A DNA stretch of 14,751 nucleotides from Alphaproteobacteria bacterium (GCA_020851015.1 JADZDN010000298.1:1-14751); one strand, 5' to 3'; shown: positions 1 through 6,967, numbered from the stretch's first letter. Numbers and translations are program-made. Notes: generated by a model not told the origin, from the letters alone.

Positions 1-1
1 C

Positions 2-262
2 ATCAAGGGCACCCCCAAGGCCGACATGTGCCGCGAGTTCATCAAGTTCGCGGCCGACCCGGCACGCCAGGCCGTGTGGACCAAGTGGATCAGCTACGGC
101 CCGGCGCACCCCGACGCCTACAAGACCATCCCGGAGGCGACGGCCAAGAAGCTGCCGACCTATCCCGCCAACTTCAAGACGGCGATCAAGGCCGACGCGG
201 CGTACTGGTCGAAGAACAAGGACAAGGTGACCGAGCAGTTCGAAGCCTGGCTCCTGGCCTGA
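2..262 (+). CDS. PotD-like ABC transporter substrate-binding protein, C-terminal part
   Basis: This is the 3' end of a gene that begins before the window; 86 residues and a TGA stop are visible. The fragment resembles the C-terminal helices of periplasmic spermidine/putrescine-type binding proteins (PotD/PotF, SBP_bac_8 class): a helix FIKFAADP followed by QAVWTKWISYGPAHPDAY, then a lysine/alanine-rich helix and the terminal FEAWLLA. Family knowledge says such proteins capture a cationic amine or similar small solute in the periplasm and deliver it to the PotB/PotC permeases. It lies 143 nt upstream of a PotA-like ATPase on the same strand, the usual gene order. The ligand pocket is outside the window, so the substrate cannot be judged. 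The family call rests on a short fragment plus context. Confidence 0.75.
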   Translation: MKGTPKADMCREFIKFAADPARQAVWTKWISYGPAHPDAYKTIPEATAKKLPTYPANFKTAIKADAAYWSKNKDKVTEQFEAWLLA

Positions 263-274
263 TCGCGGGCACCT

Positions 275-303
275 GACGGGGCGGCGCCCGCCGCCGCCCC
301 GTC
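275..303 (+). repeat. Strong GC hairpin between binding protein and ATPase genes
   Basis: A perfect 11-bp stem, GACGGGGCGGC at 275-285 with GCCGCCCCGTC at 293-303, encloses a 7-nt loop (GCCCGCC). It begins 12 nt after the stop of the binding-protein gene. No run of T follows, so it is not a classical intrinsic terminator. Hairpins after a binding-protein gene often protect the 3' end of that message and so raise binding protein over the membrane components; that role is inferred here. Confidence 0.6.
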
Positions 304-405
304 CCCGCTTCCATCGAGAACGCCAGGCCAACCCGTCGCGACGCCGGCGGGCTGACCTGGTTTTCCGCCACCCGGCTTTCTCCTTCTCATGACGACAGGC
401 GCCCG

Positions 406-1497
406 ATGACGCCCAACGCGACCGCCAAGCTGACCGTCAAGGACCTGCGCAAGACCTATGGCCCGGTCGTCGCCTTGACCGACGCCAGCATCGAGGTGCG
501 CGAAGGCGAGTTCCTTACCCTGCTCGGCCCGTCGGGTTCGGGCAAGACCACGATGCTGATGGTGATCGCCGGGCTGGTGCAGCCGGATTCCGGCGAGGTA
601 TGGATCGACGGCAAGCTGGCGACCTACGCGCCCAGCTTCAAGCGCGACCTGGGCATGGTGTTCCAGAACTACGCGCTGTTTCCCCACATGACCGTGGCCG
701 AGAACATCGCCTTTCCGCTGCGCATGCGCCGCCTCGGGCAGGCCGACATCGCGCGCGAGGTCAAGCGGGTGCTCGACATCGTGCGGCTACCGCACGTGGC
801 CGACCGCCTGCCGCGCGCCCTTTCCGGCGGACAGCAGCAGCGCATCGCGCTGGCGCGCTGCATCGTCTACGGGCCGTCGATCATCCTGATGGACGAACCG
901 CTGGGCGCGCTCGACAAGAAGCTGCGCGACGAGATGCAGCTCGAGATCAAGCGGCTGCACACCGAGCTCGGCATCACCGTGCTTTACGTCACGCACGACC
1001 AGGAAGAGGCGATGGTGATGTCCGATCGCATCTGCCTGATGAACGACGCGCGGATCGAGCAGCTCGGCACGCCGGCGGACCTGTACTTCCGTCCGCGCAC
1101 CCTGTTCGCGGCCGGGTTCCTGGGCGAATCCAACATCCTCGACGCCACGGTGACGGCGGTCGAGAACGATCGCGCCGTGCTGCGCCTCAGCGTGGGCGGC
1201 GATGCGCCGGTCCGCGCCCGGGTGCGCGACGGGGTGAAGCCGGGCCAGAGCGTGAAGCTGATGGTGCGGCCGGAGTGCCTGACGGTGCTCGGCCACGACG
1301 ACCGGGCCGAAAACGAAGTCCAGGCCGGGCTCAAGGACGTCATCATGGTCGGCGGGATCACCAAGCACTACGCGCGACTGGCCGACGGCAAGGAGGTCGT
1401 GGCCGCCAAGCTGACCCGCGGACCGGTCGCGCAGCCCGAGGCGGGCCAGGCGCTGCGACTCGGCTGGTCGGCGGACAGCTCGGTGCTGCTGGTCTGA
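406..1497 (+). CDS. PotA-like ABC transporter ATP-binding protein
   Basis: 363 residues, the usual length for PotA/FbpC/CysA-type ATPases that power import across the inner membrane. All nucleotide-binding motifs are present: Walker A GPSGSGKTT (41-49), Q-loop Gln87 in VFQNYALFPH, signature LSGGQ (139-143), Walker B IILMDE (159-164) and the switch His197 in YVTHDQEEAM. The C-terminal 120 or so residues match a TOBE-type regulatory domain. The first ATG follows a weak AGG (397-399). Its stop overlaps the permease start by one base (TGATG), so translation is probably coupled. PotA type is favoured over other members of this ATPase class because of the PotD-like and PotB/PotC-like neighbours. 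Substrate is unknown: polyamine, betaine-like amine or another small solute. Confidence 0.93.
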   Translation: MTPNATAKLTVKDLRKTYGPVVALTDASIEVREGEFLTLLGPSGSGKTTMLMVIAGLVQPDSGEVWIDGKLATYAPSFKRDLGMVFQNYALFPHMTVAENIAFPLRMRRLGQADIAREVKRVLDIVRLPHVADRLPRALSGGQQQRIALARCIVYGPSIILMDEPLGALDKKLRDEMQLEIKRLHTELGITVLYVTHDQEEAMVMSDRICLMNDARIEQLGTPADLYFRPRTLFAAGFLGESNILDATVTAVENDRAVLRLSVGGDAPVRARVRDGVKPGQSVKLMVRPECLTVLGHDDRAENEVQAGLKDVIMVGGITKHYARLADGKEVVAAKLTRGPVAQPEAGQALRLGWSADSSVLLV

Positions 1498-3287
1498 TGG
1501 CCGTATCGGCCAATCGCGCGCGTCCGGCCTGGATCGCCCTGTGGCCGATCCTGCCCGCGCTGCTGTTCCTGGGCGTCCTGTTCCTCTACCCCGTCGTCCA
1601 GCTCCTGTGGCTGAGCGCGCTGGACAAGGCGAGCGGCGATCTGACCGCGACCCACTACGTCCGCCTGTTCGCCTCGCCGCTCTACGTGAAAGTGCTGCGC
1701 ATCACCTTCGAGATCGCCGGCTGGACCACGGTCTTCGTGATCCTGGGCGCCTATCCGGTCGCATACTATCTCGCCACCTCCAGCGAGCGCCGGCGCAACG
1801 CGCTGATGCTGTGGGTGCTGTTGCCGTTCTGGACCAGCTTCCTGGTGCGTACCTTCGCCTGGATCGTGCTGCTCGGCCGCAATGGCGCGATCAACAAGTG
1901 GCTGCAGGCGGTCGGCATCACCGGCGAGCCGCTGGACCTGATCTACAATTTCACCGGGGTCATGATCGGCATGACCCACGCGCTGATGCCGCTGGCCGTG
2001 ATGACGATGGTCTCGGTGATGGAGTACAGCGACGCCAACCTGCCCCGTGCGGCGTCCACCCTGGGCGCGCGCGGCGGCCAGGCGTTCTGGCGCATCTACT
2101 TCCCGCTGTCGCTGCCCGGCGTGGCCGCGGCGGGGCTGCTGGTCTTCATCACCGCGCTCGGCTTCTTCATCACGCCCGCGCTCTTGGGCGGTCGGCTGGA
2201 GACCATGATCACCCAGGTGATCATCACGCAGATCCAGACGATGATGAACTGGGCCTTCGGCGGCGCGGTGTCGATGCTGCTGCTCGTCGCGGCCCTGATC
2301 GTGTTCTACCTCTACGACCGCGCGCTGGGCATGTCGACCTTGGCCGGCAGCGCCGCGACGAGCCAGGGCGATGGCCGGGCGAACCCCGTCGCCCGCCTGG
2401 GCGCGTGGGCCGGCGGCCACGTGCTCGACCTCCTGGGCCGCGCGTGCGATGGCGTGGCCGCCGCGTGGGAGCGCTTCTTTCCCCTGCGGCCCGATCGGCC
2501 GCGTCACGATCGTTCGCGCATGGCGCTGGCGGTGGTCGTTGCGCTGATCATCTTCTTCCTTGCCGCGCCGACCTTCTTCATCGTGCCGGTGTCCTTCACG
2601 ACCGACGCGTTCATCGAATGGCCGCCCAAGTTCTTCACCCTGCGCTGGTACCAGGCCTATTTCGATTCCCCGACCTGGATGGCCGCGACGGTGCGCTCGC
2701 TGGCGGTGGCGACGGTCGCCGCGCTGCTGGCGATGCTGGTGGGCGCGCCCGCCGCCTTCGTGCTGGCGCGGCGCGGCATGGCAGGCAAGACCGCGGCGAT
2801 GGCGTTCCTGCTGTCGCCCCTGATCATCCCGCGCATCATCATCGCGATCGCGCTGTTCTACTTCTATGCGCGGCTCGGCCTGGTCGGCAGCTCGCTGGGC
2901 CTGGTGCTGGGCCATGCCGTGATCGCCGTTCCCTATGTGGTGGTGACGGTGATGGCGGTCCTGAAGACCTATGACGAGCGGTTGGACCAGGCCGCAGGCA
3001 GCCTGGGCGCCAACCGGCTCCAGACGCTGTGGCACATCACGTTTCCCCTGATCCGCACCGGACTGATCGCGGCTTTCCTGTTCGCTTTCATCACGTCGTT
3101 CGACGAGCTGACCATCGCGCTGTTCGTCAGCGGTGGGTTGGCCACCACCCTGCCCAAGCAGATGTGGGACGATTCGCTTTTGAAGGTGAACCCGACCCTG
3201 GCCGCCGTCTCCACGATGCTGTTGGTGTTCGTAACCGCCTTGATCCTGTCGGCGGAATACCTGCGACGGAGGACAGCCGCGCGATGA
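1497..3287 (+). CDS. Fused PotB-PotC-type ABC transporter permease
   Basis: 596 residues holding two complete binding-protein-dependent permease domains. Domain 1 (about 1-272) and domain 2 (about 342-596) each have roughly six hydrophobic segments. Each has an EAA-type coupling loop that docks on the ATPase: AASTLGA near residues 185-205 and AAGSLGA near 499-518. PotB and PotC are normally separate genes of about 280 residues; here one open frame joins them through a hydrophilic linker of about 70 residues (273-341), rich in Ala, Gly and Arg. The codon at 2520 (Met342) could mark the old potC start, but no ribosome site precedes it. The start is the ATG overlapping the ATPase stop. The gene ends in a 4-nt ATGA overlap with the next gene. 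The protein forms the whole membrane channel of the importer. Confidence 0.92.
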   Translation: MAVSANRARPAWIALWPILPALLFLGVLFLYPVVQLLWLSALDKASGDLTATHYVRLFASPLYVKVLRITFEIAGWTTVFVILGAYPVAYYLATSSERRRNALMLWVLLPFWTSFLVRTFAWIVLLGRNGAINKWLQAVGITGEPLDLIYNFTGVMIGMTHALMPLAVMTMVSVMEYSDANLPRAASTLGARGGQAFWRIYFPLSLPGVAAAGLLVFITALGFFITPALLGGRLETMITQVIITQIQTMMNWAFGGAVSMLLLVAALIVFYLYDRALGMSTLAGSAATSQGDGRANPVARLGAWAGGHVLDLLGRACDGVAAAWERFFPLRPDRPRHDRSRMALAVVVALIIFFLAAPTFFIVPVSFTTDAFIEWPPKFFTLRWYQAYFDSPTWMAATVRSLAVATVAALLAMLVGAPAAFVLARRGMAGKTAAMAFLLSPLIIPRIIIAIALFYFYARLGLVGSSLGLVLGHAVIAVPYVVVTVMAVLKTYDERLDQAAGSLGANRLQTLWHITFPLIRTGLIAAFLFAFITSFDELTIALFVSGGLATTLPKQMWDDSLLKVNPTLAAVSTMLLVFVTALILSAEYLRRRTAAR

Positions 3288-4525
3288 AGCAAAACGTCAC
3301 GGTGATCGGCGCCGGCATCGTCGGCATTTCCTGCGCCAGCTACCTGCAGCGCGACGGGCACCAGGTCACGGTGATCGACCGCGTGCCGCCGGGCGAAGGC
3401 TGCTCTTTCGGCAACGCCGGCGGCATGAGCCCCGGCTCCTGCGTGCCGGTCGCCATGCCCGGCATGGCCAAGCAGATCCCGCAGTGGCTGATGGACCCGC
3501 TGGGGCCGCTGTCGATCCGCTGGAGCTACCTGCTGCCGGCCCTGCCCTGGCTGATCCGCTTCCTGCGCGCCGGACGGCGCGAGGAGGTCGAGCGCATCGC
3601 CGACGGGATTCGCGCCCTGCTGGACGGCGTATTCCCCAACTACGCGCCGCTGCTGAAGGCCGCGGGCGCCGAGCACCTGGTACATTCGCGCGCGGGACAG
3701 ATGTATGTCTGGCGCACCGAGGCGGCGTTCAACGGCGACCAGTACGGGCTCAAGCTGCGGCGCGACCGCGGCATCACCGTGGAGGTGCTGGACAAGCACG
3801 AGCTGCGCCAGCGCGAGCCGGCCCTGGCGCCCATTTTCGAGAAGGGCGTCGTGTTCCCCCAGCATGGCCATTGCTCCAACCCGTTCCGTCTGGTGCAGAC
3901 GCTGGCCGAGCATTTCCAGCGCAGCGGCGGGACGATTCTGAAGCGCGAAGTCACGGGCTTCGCGCGCGACGGCGGTCGCGTGACCGGCGTCGCGACCGAT
4001 GCCGGGGAGGTGAAATCCGACAACGTGGTGATCGCGGCCGGCGCGTGGTCGGCGCGCCTGGCCAAGCAGCTTGGCGCGCATGTCCCGCTGGAGGCCCAGC
4101 GCGGCTACCACGTCACCGTGGCCGATCCCGGCGTCGGGCCGCGCATCAACGTGATGTGGGCCGATGCCAAGTTCATGGCGACGCCGATGGAGATGGGATT
4201 GCGCTTCGCCGGCACGGTGGAACTGGCAGGGCTGGAGGCCGCGCCGGACTACCGCCGCGCCCGCAAATTGCTCGAACTCGGGAAGACCATGTATCCGGGG
4301 CTGAAGGACGCCAAGGTCACGGAATGGATGGGCCACCGCCCCTGCACGCCCGACACGCTGCCGGTGATCGACTTTGCGCCCGGGCGCAAGGACGTGGTGT
4401 TCGCCTTCGGCCACGGCCACACGGGCTTGAGCGGCGCTTCGACCACCGGCAAGCTGGTCGCGGAGATGATCGCGGGCGCGAAGCCGTCGATCGACCTGAC
4501 GCCCTACAGCGCGACGCGGTTCTAG
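3284..4525 (+). CDS. DadA-like FAD-dependent amine/amino-acid oxidoreductase
   Basis: 413 residues, typical of the DAO family (D-amino-acid dehydrogenase, sarcosine and glycine oxidase relatives). The N-terminus has the dinucleotide-binding fold GAGIVG (9-14) with acidic Asp32 ending the second strand for the FAD ribose, then GCSFGNAGGMSPG, which resembles the DadA segment near the flavin. The C-terminus has WMGHRPCTPDTLPVID and GHGHTGLSGA, the second flavin-contacting region. Such enzymes oxidise a C-N bond of an amino acid or N-methyl amino acid, passing electrons to quinone or oxygen. The start at 3284 has GGAGGA (3268-3273) upstream, spaced 11 nt, and overlaps the permease stop by 4 nt. 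Its operon position suggests it oxidises the imported amine or a demethylated product. The exact substrate is not determinable. Confidence 0.88.
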   Translation: MKQNVTVIGAGIVGISCASYLQRDGHQVTVIDRVPPGEGCSFGNAGGMSPGSCVPVAMPGMAKQIPQWLMDPLGPLSIRWSYLLPALPWLIRFLRAGRREEVERIADGIRALLDGVFPNYAPLLKAAGAEHLVHSRAGQMYVWRTEAAFNGDQYGLKLRRDRGITVEVLDKHELRQREPALAPIFEKGVVFPQHGHCSNPFRLVQTLAEHFQRSGGTILKREVTGFARDGGRVTGVATDAGEVKSDNVVIAAGAWSARLAKQLGAHVPLEAQRGYHVTVADPGVGPRINVMWADAKFMATPMEMGLRFAGTVELAGLEAAPDYRRARKLLELGKTMYPGLKDAKVTEWMGHRPCTPDTLPVIDFAPGRKDVVFAFGHGHTGLSGASTTGKLVAEMIAGAKPSIDLTPYSATRF

Positions 4526-4539
4526 AGCGGAGGCCGTGA

Positions 4540-6045
4540 ATGCGCCGCGGCAGACGGGCACGGCAAGCGGAGCCTCGCGGCGCGGCGCCCGCCTATATCA
4601 CTCGGCGCCTTCGGCCATTCGAACCGCTCGACGAAGAGCAGCTCGCCCTGGTCGAAGCCAAGGCCGACGAACTGCTGAAGGAGATCGGGGTCGAGTTCCG
4701 CAACGACCCGGAATCGCTGCGCCTGTTCCGGGCCGCCGGCGCCGACGTCAAGGGCGAGCGCGTGCGGTTCGAGACGGGGATGGCGCGCCGGATCGTCCAA
4801 TCCACCGCGCCGCCCAGCTTCGTGCAGCACGCCCGCAACCCCGCACGGTCGGTTCTCATGGGCGGCAACGCCGTCGTGTTCGCCCCCTGCTACGGGATGC
4901 CGTTCGTCAGTAGCCTGGACGACCCGCGCCGGTACGGCACCCTGGCCGATCTGCGCAACTTCATCAAGCTCGCCTACATGACCGCCGACCTGCACCATTC
5001 GAGCGGGGTCATCTGCGAACCGGCGGACGTGCCCGTACCCAAGCGCCACCTCGACCTTGCCCACGCCCATCTGACGCTGTCGGACAAGCCGTTCCTGGGC
5101 GTCGCCACCGCCGGCTCGCGCGCGGCCGACACTGTCGCCATGTGCGAGATCGTGTTCGGCAGGGATTTCGTCGACCGCAACTGCGTCGTCGGATCGATCA
5201 TCAACGTCAATTCGCCGCTCGTTCTCGATCACACGATGCTGGAGTCGCTGCGCGTATACGCGGCGGCGAACCAGACGGCGATCGTCACCCCGTTCGTCAT
5301 GGGTGGCGCCATGGGGCCGGTCACCGTCGCCGGCATGATGGCCCAGGCGCTGGCCGAAGGGCTCGCCGGCATCGCGCTCACCCAGCTGGTGCGTCCGGGC
5401 TCGCCGGCGATCTTCGGCGCGATGCTGAGCGGCCTGAACATGAAGACGGGCGCGCCGACGCGCGGGGCCGAAAGCTGGCTCGCCATGACCGGGATGGGCC
5501 AGCTCGCGCGCCGCCTTGGCGTGCCGTTTCGCGGCGGGGCGGCGTCGACCACCGCCAAGACCGTCGATTCCCAGGCCGGCCAGGAATCCGCCGACATGCT
5601 GCTGATGACGGCCCTGTCGGGGGTCAATTTCCTGATCCATGCCGCCGGCCACTTGGAAGGCGGGCTGTGCGTCAGCTACGAGAAATTCATGCAGGACGCG
5701 GACCATCTGGCGATGGTCGCGCGGCTGCTGCAGGGCTTCGACCTGCGCGACGACGAGTTCGCGCTCGACGCCTTCCGCGAAGTCGGGCCCGGCCAGCACT
5801 ATCTTGGCGCGGCGCACACGCTGCAGCGCTTCGCCGACGCCTTCCACATATCCGATATACTGGATTCGAACTCGTTCGAACAATGGCGCGACGAAGGTTC
5901 GCTGACCGCGGCGCAGCGCGCCCACGCGGCCTACAAGCGCGCCTTGGCCGCCTACGAGCAGCCGGCGATGGATTCGGCCGTCACGTCGGCGCTCGAAGCG
6001 TTCGTCGAGCGCAGGAAGCGCGAGCTCGACGGCGCGGCGCCATAG
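4540..6045 (+). CDS. MttB-superfamily (trimethylamine/betaine methyltransferase-like) protein, non-pyrrolysine
   Basis: 501 residues, close to the usual 480-500 of the MttB family (COG5598), predicted TIM-barrel enzymes. Characterised members move a methyl group from a methylated amine or betaine to a corrinoid protein. Recognisable segments include EEIGVEFRNDPESL-like N-terminal text, DDPRRYGTLADLRNFIKLAYMT, and the PFRGGAAST...DSQAGQE stretch (329-349), where archaeal MttB carries pyrrolysine. Here that stretch holds Gly/Ala (about Ala334), and no in-frame TAG exists before the terminal TAG. GGAGG at 4529-4533 sits 6 nt before the ATG, which lies 14 nt after the oxidoreductase stop. Non-pyrrolysine relatives include glycine betaine methyltransferase. 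No corrinoid protein or activator gene is visible. Function as a quaternary-amine demethylase is inferred. Confidence 0.87.
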   Translation: MRRGRRARQAEPRGAAPAYITRRLRPFEPLDEEQLALVEAKADELLKEIGVEFRNDPESLRLFRAAGADVKGERVRFETGMARRIVQSTAPPSFVQHARNPARSVLMGGNAVVFAPCYGMPFVSSLDDPRRYGTLADLRNFIKLAYMTADLHHSSGVICEPADVPVPKRHLDLAHAHLTLSDKPFLGVATAGSRAADTVAMCEIVFGRDFVDRNCVVGSIINVNSPLVLDHTMLESLRVYAAANQTAIVTPFVMGGAMGPVTVAGMMAQALAEGLAGIALTQLVRPGSPAIFGAMLSGLNMKTGAPTRGAESWLAMTGMGQLARRLGVPFRGGAASTTAKTVDSQAGQESADMLLMTALSGVNFLIHAAGHLEGGLCVSYEKFMQDADHLAMVARLLQGFDLRDDEFALDAFREVGPGQHYLGAAHTLQRFADAFHISDILDSNSFEQWRDEGSLTAAQRAHAAYKRALAAYEQPAMDSAVTSALEAFVERRKRELDGAAP

Positions 6046-6058
6046 GCAAGCCCGTGCG

Positions 6059-6082
6059 CCGCGCGTCCGACACGACGCGCGG
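6059..6082. terminator. Candidate bidirectional hairpin between convergent genes
   Basis: CCGCGCGTC (6059-6067) and GACGCGCGG (6074-6082) form a perfect 9-bp stem with a 6-nt loop. It sits in the 47-nt gap where the MttB-like gene and the aldolase-like gene end tail to tail. There is no T tract on either side, so termination is suggested by location and stem strength only. Confidence 0.4.
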
Positions 6083-6092
6083 GCCGTCGCGC

Positions 6093-6836
6093 CTACGAAG
6101 CGTAGGCCGGCTCGTCCTCGTCGAGGATGACCTTCACGGCGTCCAGGAACAGGTCTGCGTTCTCGTGGCGGGTCTTGAACCCGTCGCGCAGGGCGCGTGC
6201 CTTGTCGTCGCCGATCAGCATCAGCGGCTTGCCGGTCGACATGGCCAGTATCTGCACCTCGCAGGCGCGCTCGAGGTAGTACATGTCGTCGAACGCGTCG
6301 GCCACGGTTTCTCCGGTCACGTCCACGCCGTGGTTGCCGAGGAACAGTACGCGCTTGCCGTCCCCAAGGTAGCTGGCCATGCGGTCGCCCTCGGTCGTCG
6401 CGTTGGCGAAGCCGTTGAACTCCTCGTCATAGGCGCACAGCCCCCAGAACCGCGCCGCGTTCTGGTGCGCCATCTCCAGCCGGCCGCCCTTCACGCACGC
6501 CAGCGCCGTGGCATAGGGCATGTGCGTGTGCAGCACGACCTTCGCCTTGGTATGCGTGTGGATGCGCGTGTGGATGTTGAATCCGGTCCGGGCCGGCCTC
6601 CCCTCGCCCTCGACGGTCTTGCCCTTGTCGTCGATGACGATCAGCTTGCTGGCGATCGCCTTCGACCAATGCATGTGATGCGGGTTGATCAGGAACCGGT
6701 CGGGCGCCAGCATCACCGTGTAGTGGTTGCACACGCCTTCGTGCAGGCCAAGTCGAGCCGACCAGCGCAGCGCCGCCGCCAGGTCGATGCGCGCCTGCTG
6801 CCATTCCGCGCGATTGCTGATGCTGCCCGAAGCCAT
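6093..6836 (-). CDS. Class II aldolase/adducin-like protein
   Basis: 247 residues, the normal size for this fold. The zinc-type histidines are present: HTH at 103-105 and His169 in GNHGV, followed by the long helix DAFDDMYYLERACEVQ typical of the family's end. The catalytic glutamate of fuculose aldolase (Glu73 of E. coli FucA) is not found; aligning the Pro before it puts Thr84 or Gly85 there. This makes it an adducin-like member, and sugar-phosphate aldolase activity is doubtful. The start at 6836 is chosen because GGAGG lies 5 nt upstream; a longer frame back to 6878 would run through a good candidate -10 element. It is transcribed divergently from the M20 gene, so the two are probably co-regulated. 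Decarboxylase, epimerase or lyase roles remain possible. Confidence 0.85.
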   Translation of the reverse strand: MASGSISNRAEWQQARIDLAAALRWSARLGLHEGVCNHYTVMLAPDRFLINPHHMHWSKAIASKLIVIDDKGKTVEGEGRPARTGFNIHTRIHTHTKAKVVLHTHMPYATALACVKGGRLEMAHQNAARFWGLCAYDEEFNGFANATTEGDRMASYLGDGKRVLFLGNHGVDVTGETVADAFDDMYYLERACEVQILAMSTGKPLMLIGDDKARALRDGFKTRHENADLFLDAVKVILDEDEPAYAS

Positions 6837-6841
6837 GCCCG

Positions 6842-6846
6842 CCTCC
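6842..6846 (-). promoter_or_regulatory. Ribosome binding site fixing the aldolase-like start
   Basis: On the minus strand GGAGG is placed 5 nt before the ATG at 6836. The alternative ATG at 6878 has no comparable site, so this decides the start. Confidence 0.7.
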
Positions 6847-6865
6847 ACGGTATTTGCGCGCCGGC

Positions 6866-6894
6866 ATTCTAGCGCCATTGTGCGGTGGCGTCGC
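6866..6894 (-). promoter_or_regulatory. Candidate sigma-70-type promoter for the aldolase-like gene
   Basis: On the minus strand TAGAAT (6871-6866) matches the TATAAT consensus at five of six positions. GCGACG (6894-6889) matches TTGACA at three of six, with a 17-nt spacer. Transcription would start near 6859, about 22 nt before the chosen start codon. Prediction by eye only. Confidence 0.4.
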
Positions 6895-6906
6895 GATTTC
6901 TAAGAT
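6878..6906 (+). promoter_or_regulatory. Candidate sigma-70-type promoter for the M20 gene
   Basis: TTGTGC (6878-6883) and TAAGAT (6901-6906) are separated by 17 nt and match consensus at three and four of six positions. It overlaps the opposing promoter of the aldolase-like gene. The start of transcription would fall near 6913, giving a leader of about 55 nt. Confidence 0.35.
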
Positions 6907-6918
6907 CGCGGCGCGATC
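6892..6918. promoter_or_regulatory. Candidate operator: three CGCGAT half-sites in alternating orientation
   Basis: CGCGAT (6892-6897), ATCGCG (6905-6910) and CGCGAT (6912-6917) follow one another. The last two are part of a perfect inverted repeat, GATCGCG-G-CGCGATC (6904-6918). The group covers the predicted -10 of the M20 promoter and touches the -35 of the opposing one, which suits a shared repressor. The regulator is not encoded in the window. Confidence 0.45.
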
Positions 6919-6921
6919 CGA

Positions 6922-6938
6922 AAGGCGCGTATCGCCTT
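6922..6938. repeat. Second inverted repeat in the divergent region
   Basis: AAGGCG (6922-6927) and CGCCTT (6933-6938) flank CGTAT. It lies just downstream of the CGCGAT cluster, in the predicted M20 leader. It could be a second protein site or a small hairpin in the RNA. Confidence 0.35.
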
Positions 6939-6951
6939 ACGATCCACGCTT

Positions 6952-6959
6952 GGGGGGAG
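6952..6959 (+). promoter_or_regulatory. Ribosome binding site fixing the GTG start of the M20 gene
   Basis: GGGGGGAG ends 8 nt before GTG at 6968. The frame is open back to an ATG at 6854, but that would run across the divergent promoter region, so the GTG is preferred. Confidence 0.65.
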
Positions 6960-6967
6960 ATTGCACC

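Noticed and set aside
389..409. Six-codon open frame (MTTGAR) whose stop overlaps the ATPase start
   Set aside because: No ribosome site precedes it and such short frames are common by chance; a coupling leader cannot be supported.
600..1496. Upstream extension of the fused-permease reading frame to 600
   Set aside because: The first 299 codons are the out-of-frame shadow of the ATPase, Arg/Ala/Gly-rich with no family features; the hydrophobic permease start follows the overlapping ATG at 1497.
1368..3035. Long minus-strand open frame opposite the permease
   Set aside because: High-GC mirror of a real gene: composition is Arg/His/Gln/Gly-rich without domains or signal, and the sense frame codes a clear permease.
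3029..3283. Extended start for the oxidoreductase
   Set aside because: It would overlap the permease by about 250 nt; the FAD-binding fold begins right after the ATG at 3284, which has a GGAGGA site.
4536..4913. GTG-started frame overlapping the start of the MttB-like gene
   Set aside because: It is in another frame, gives a basic low-complexity peptide, and the ATG at 4540 leads into conserved MttB sequence.
6043..6102. Possible pyrrolysine read-through at the terminal TAG of the MttB-like gene
   Set aside because: The protein already has full family length, the pyrrolysine site would be near residue 334, and read-through adds only about 19 non-family residues before another TAG.
6854..6967. 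ATG-started longer form of the M20 protein
   Set aside because: It would cross the divergent promoter region and overlap the aldolase-like RBS side; the GTG at 6968 has a strong purine-rich site and matches the family's N-terminus.
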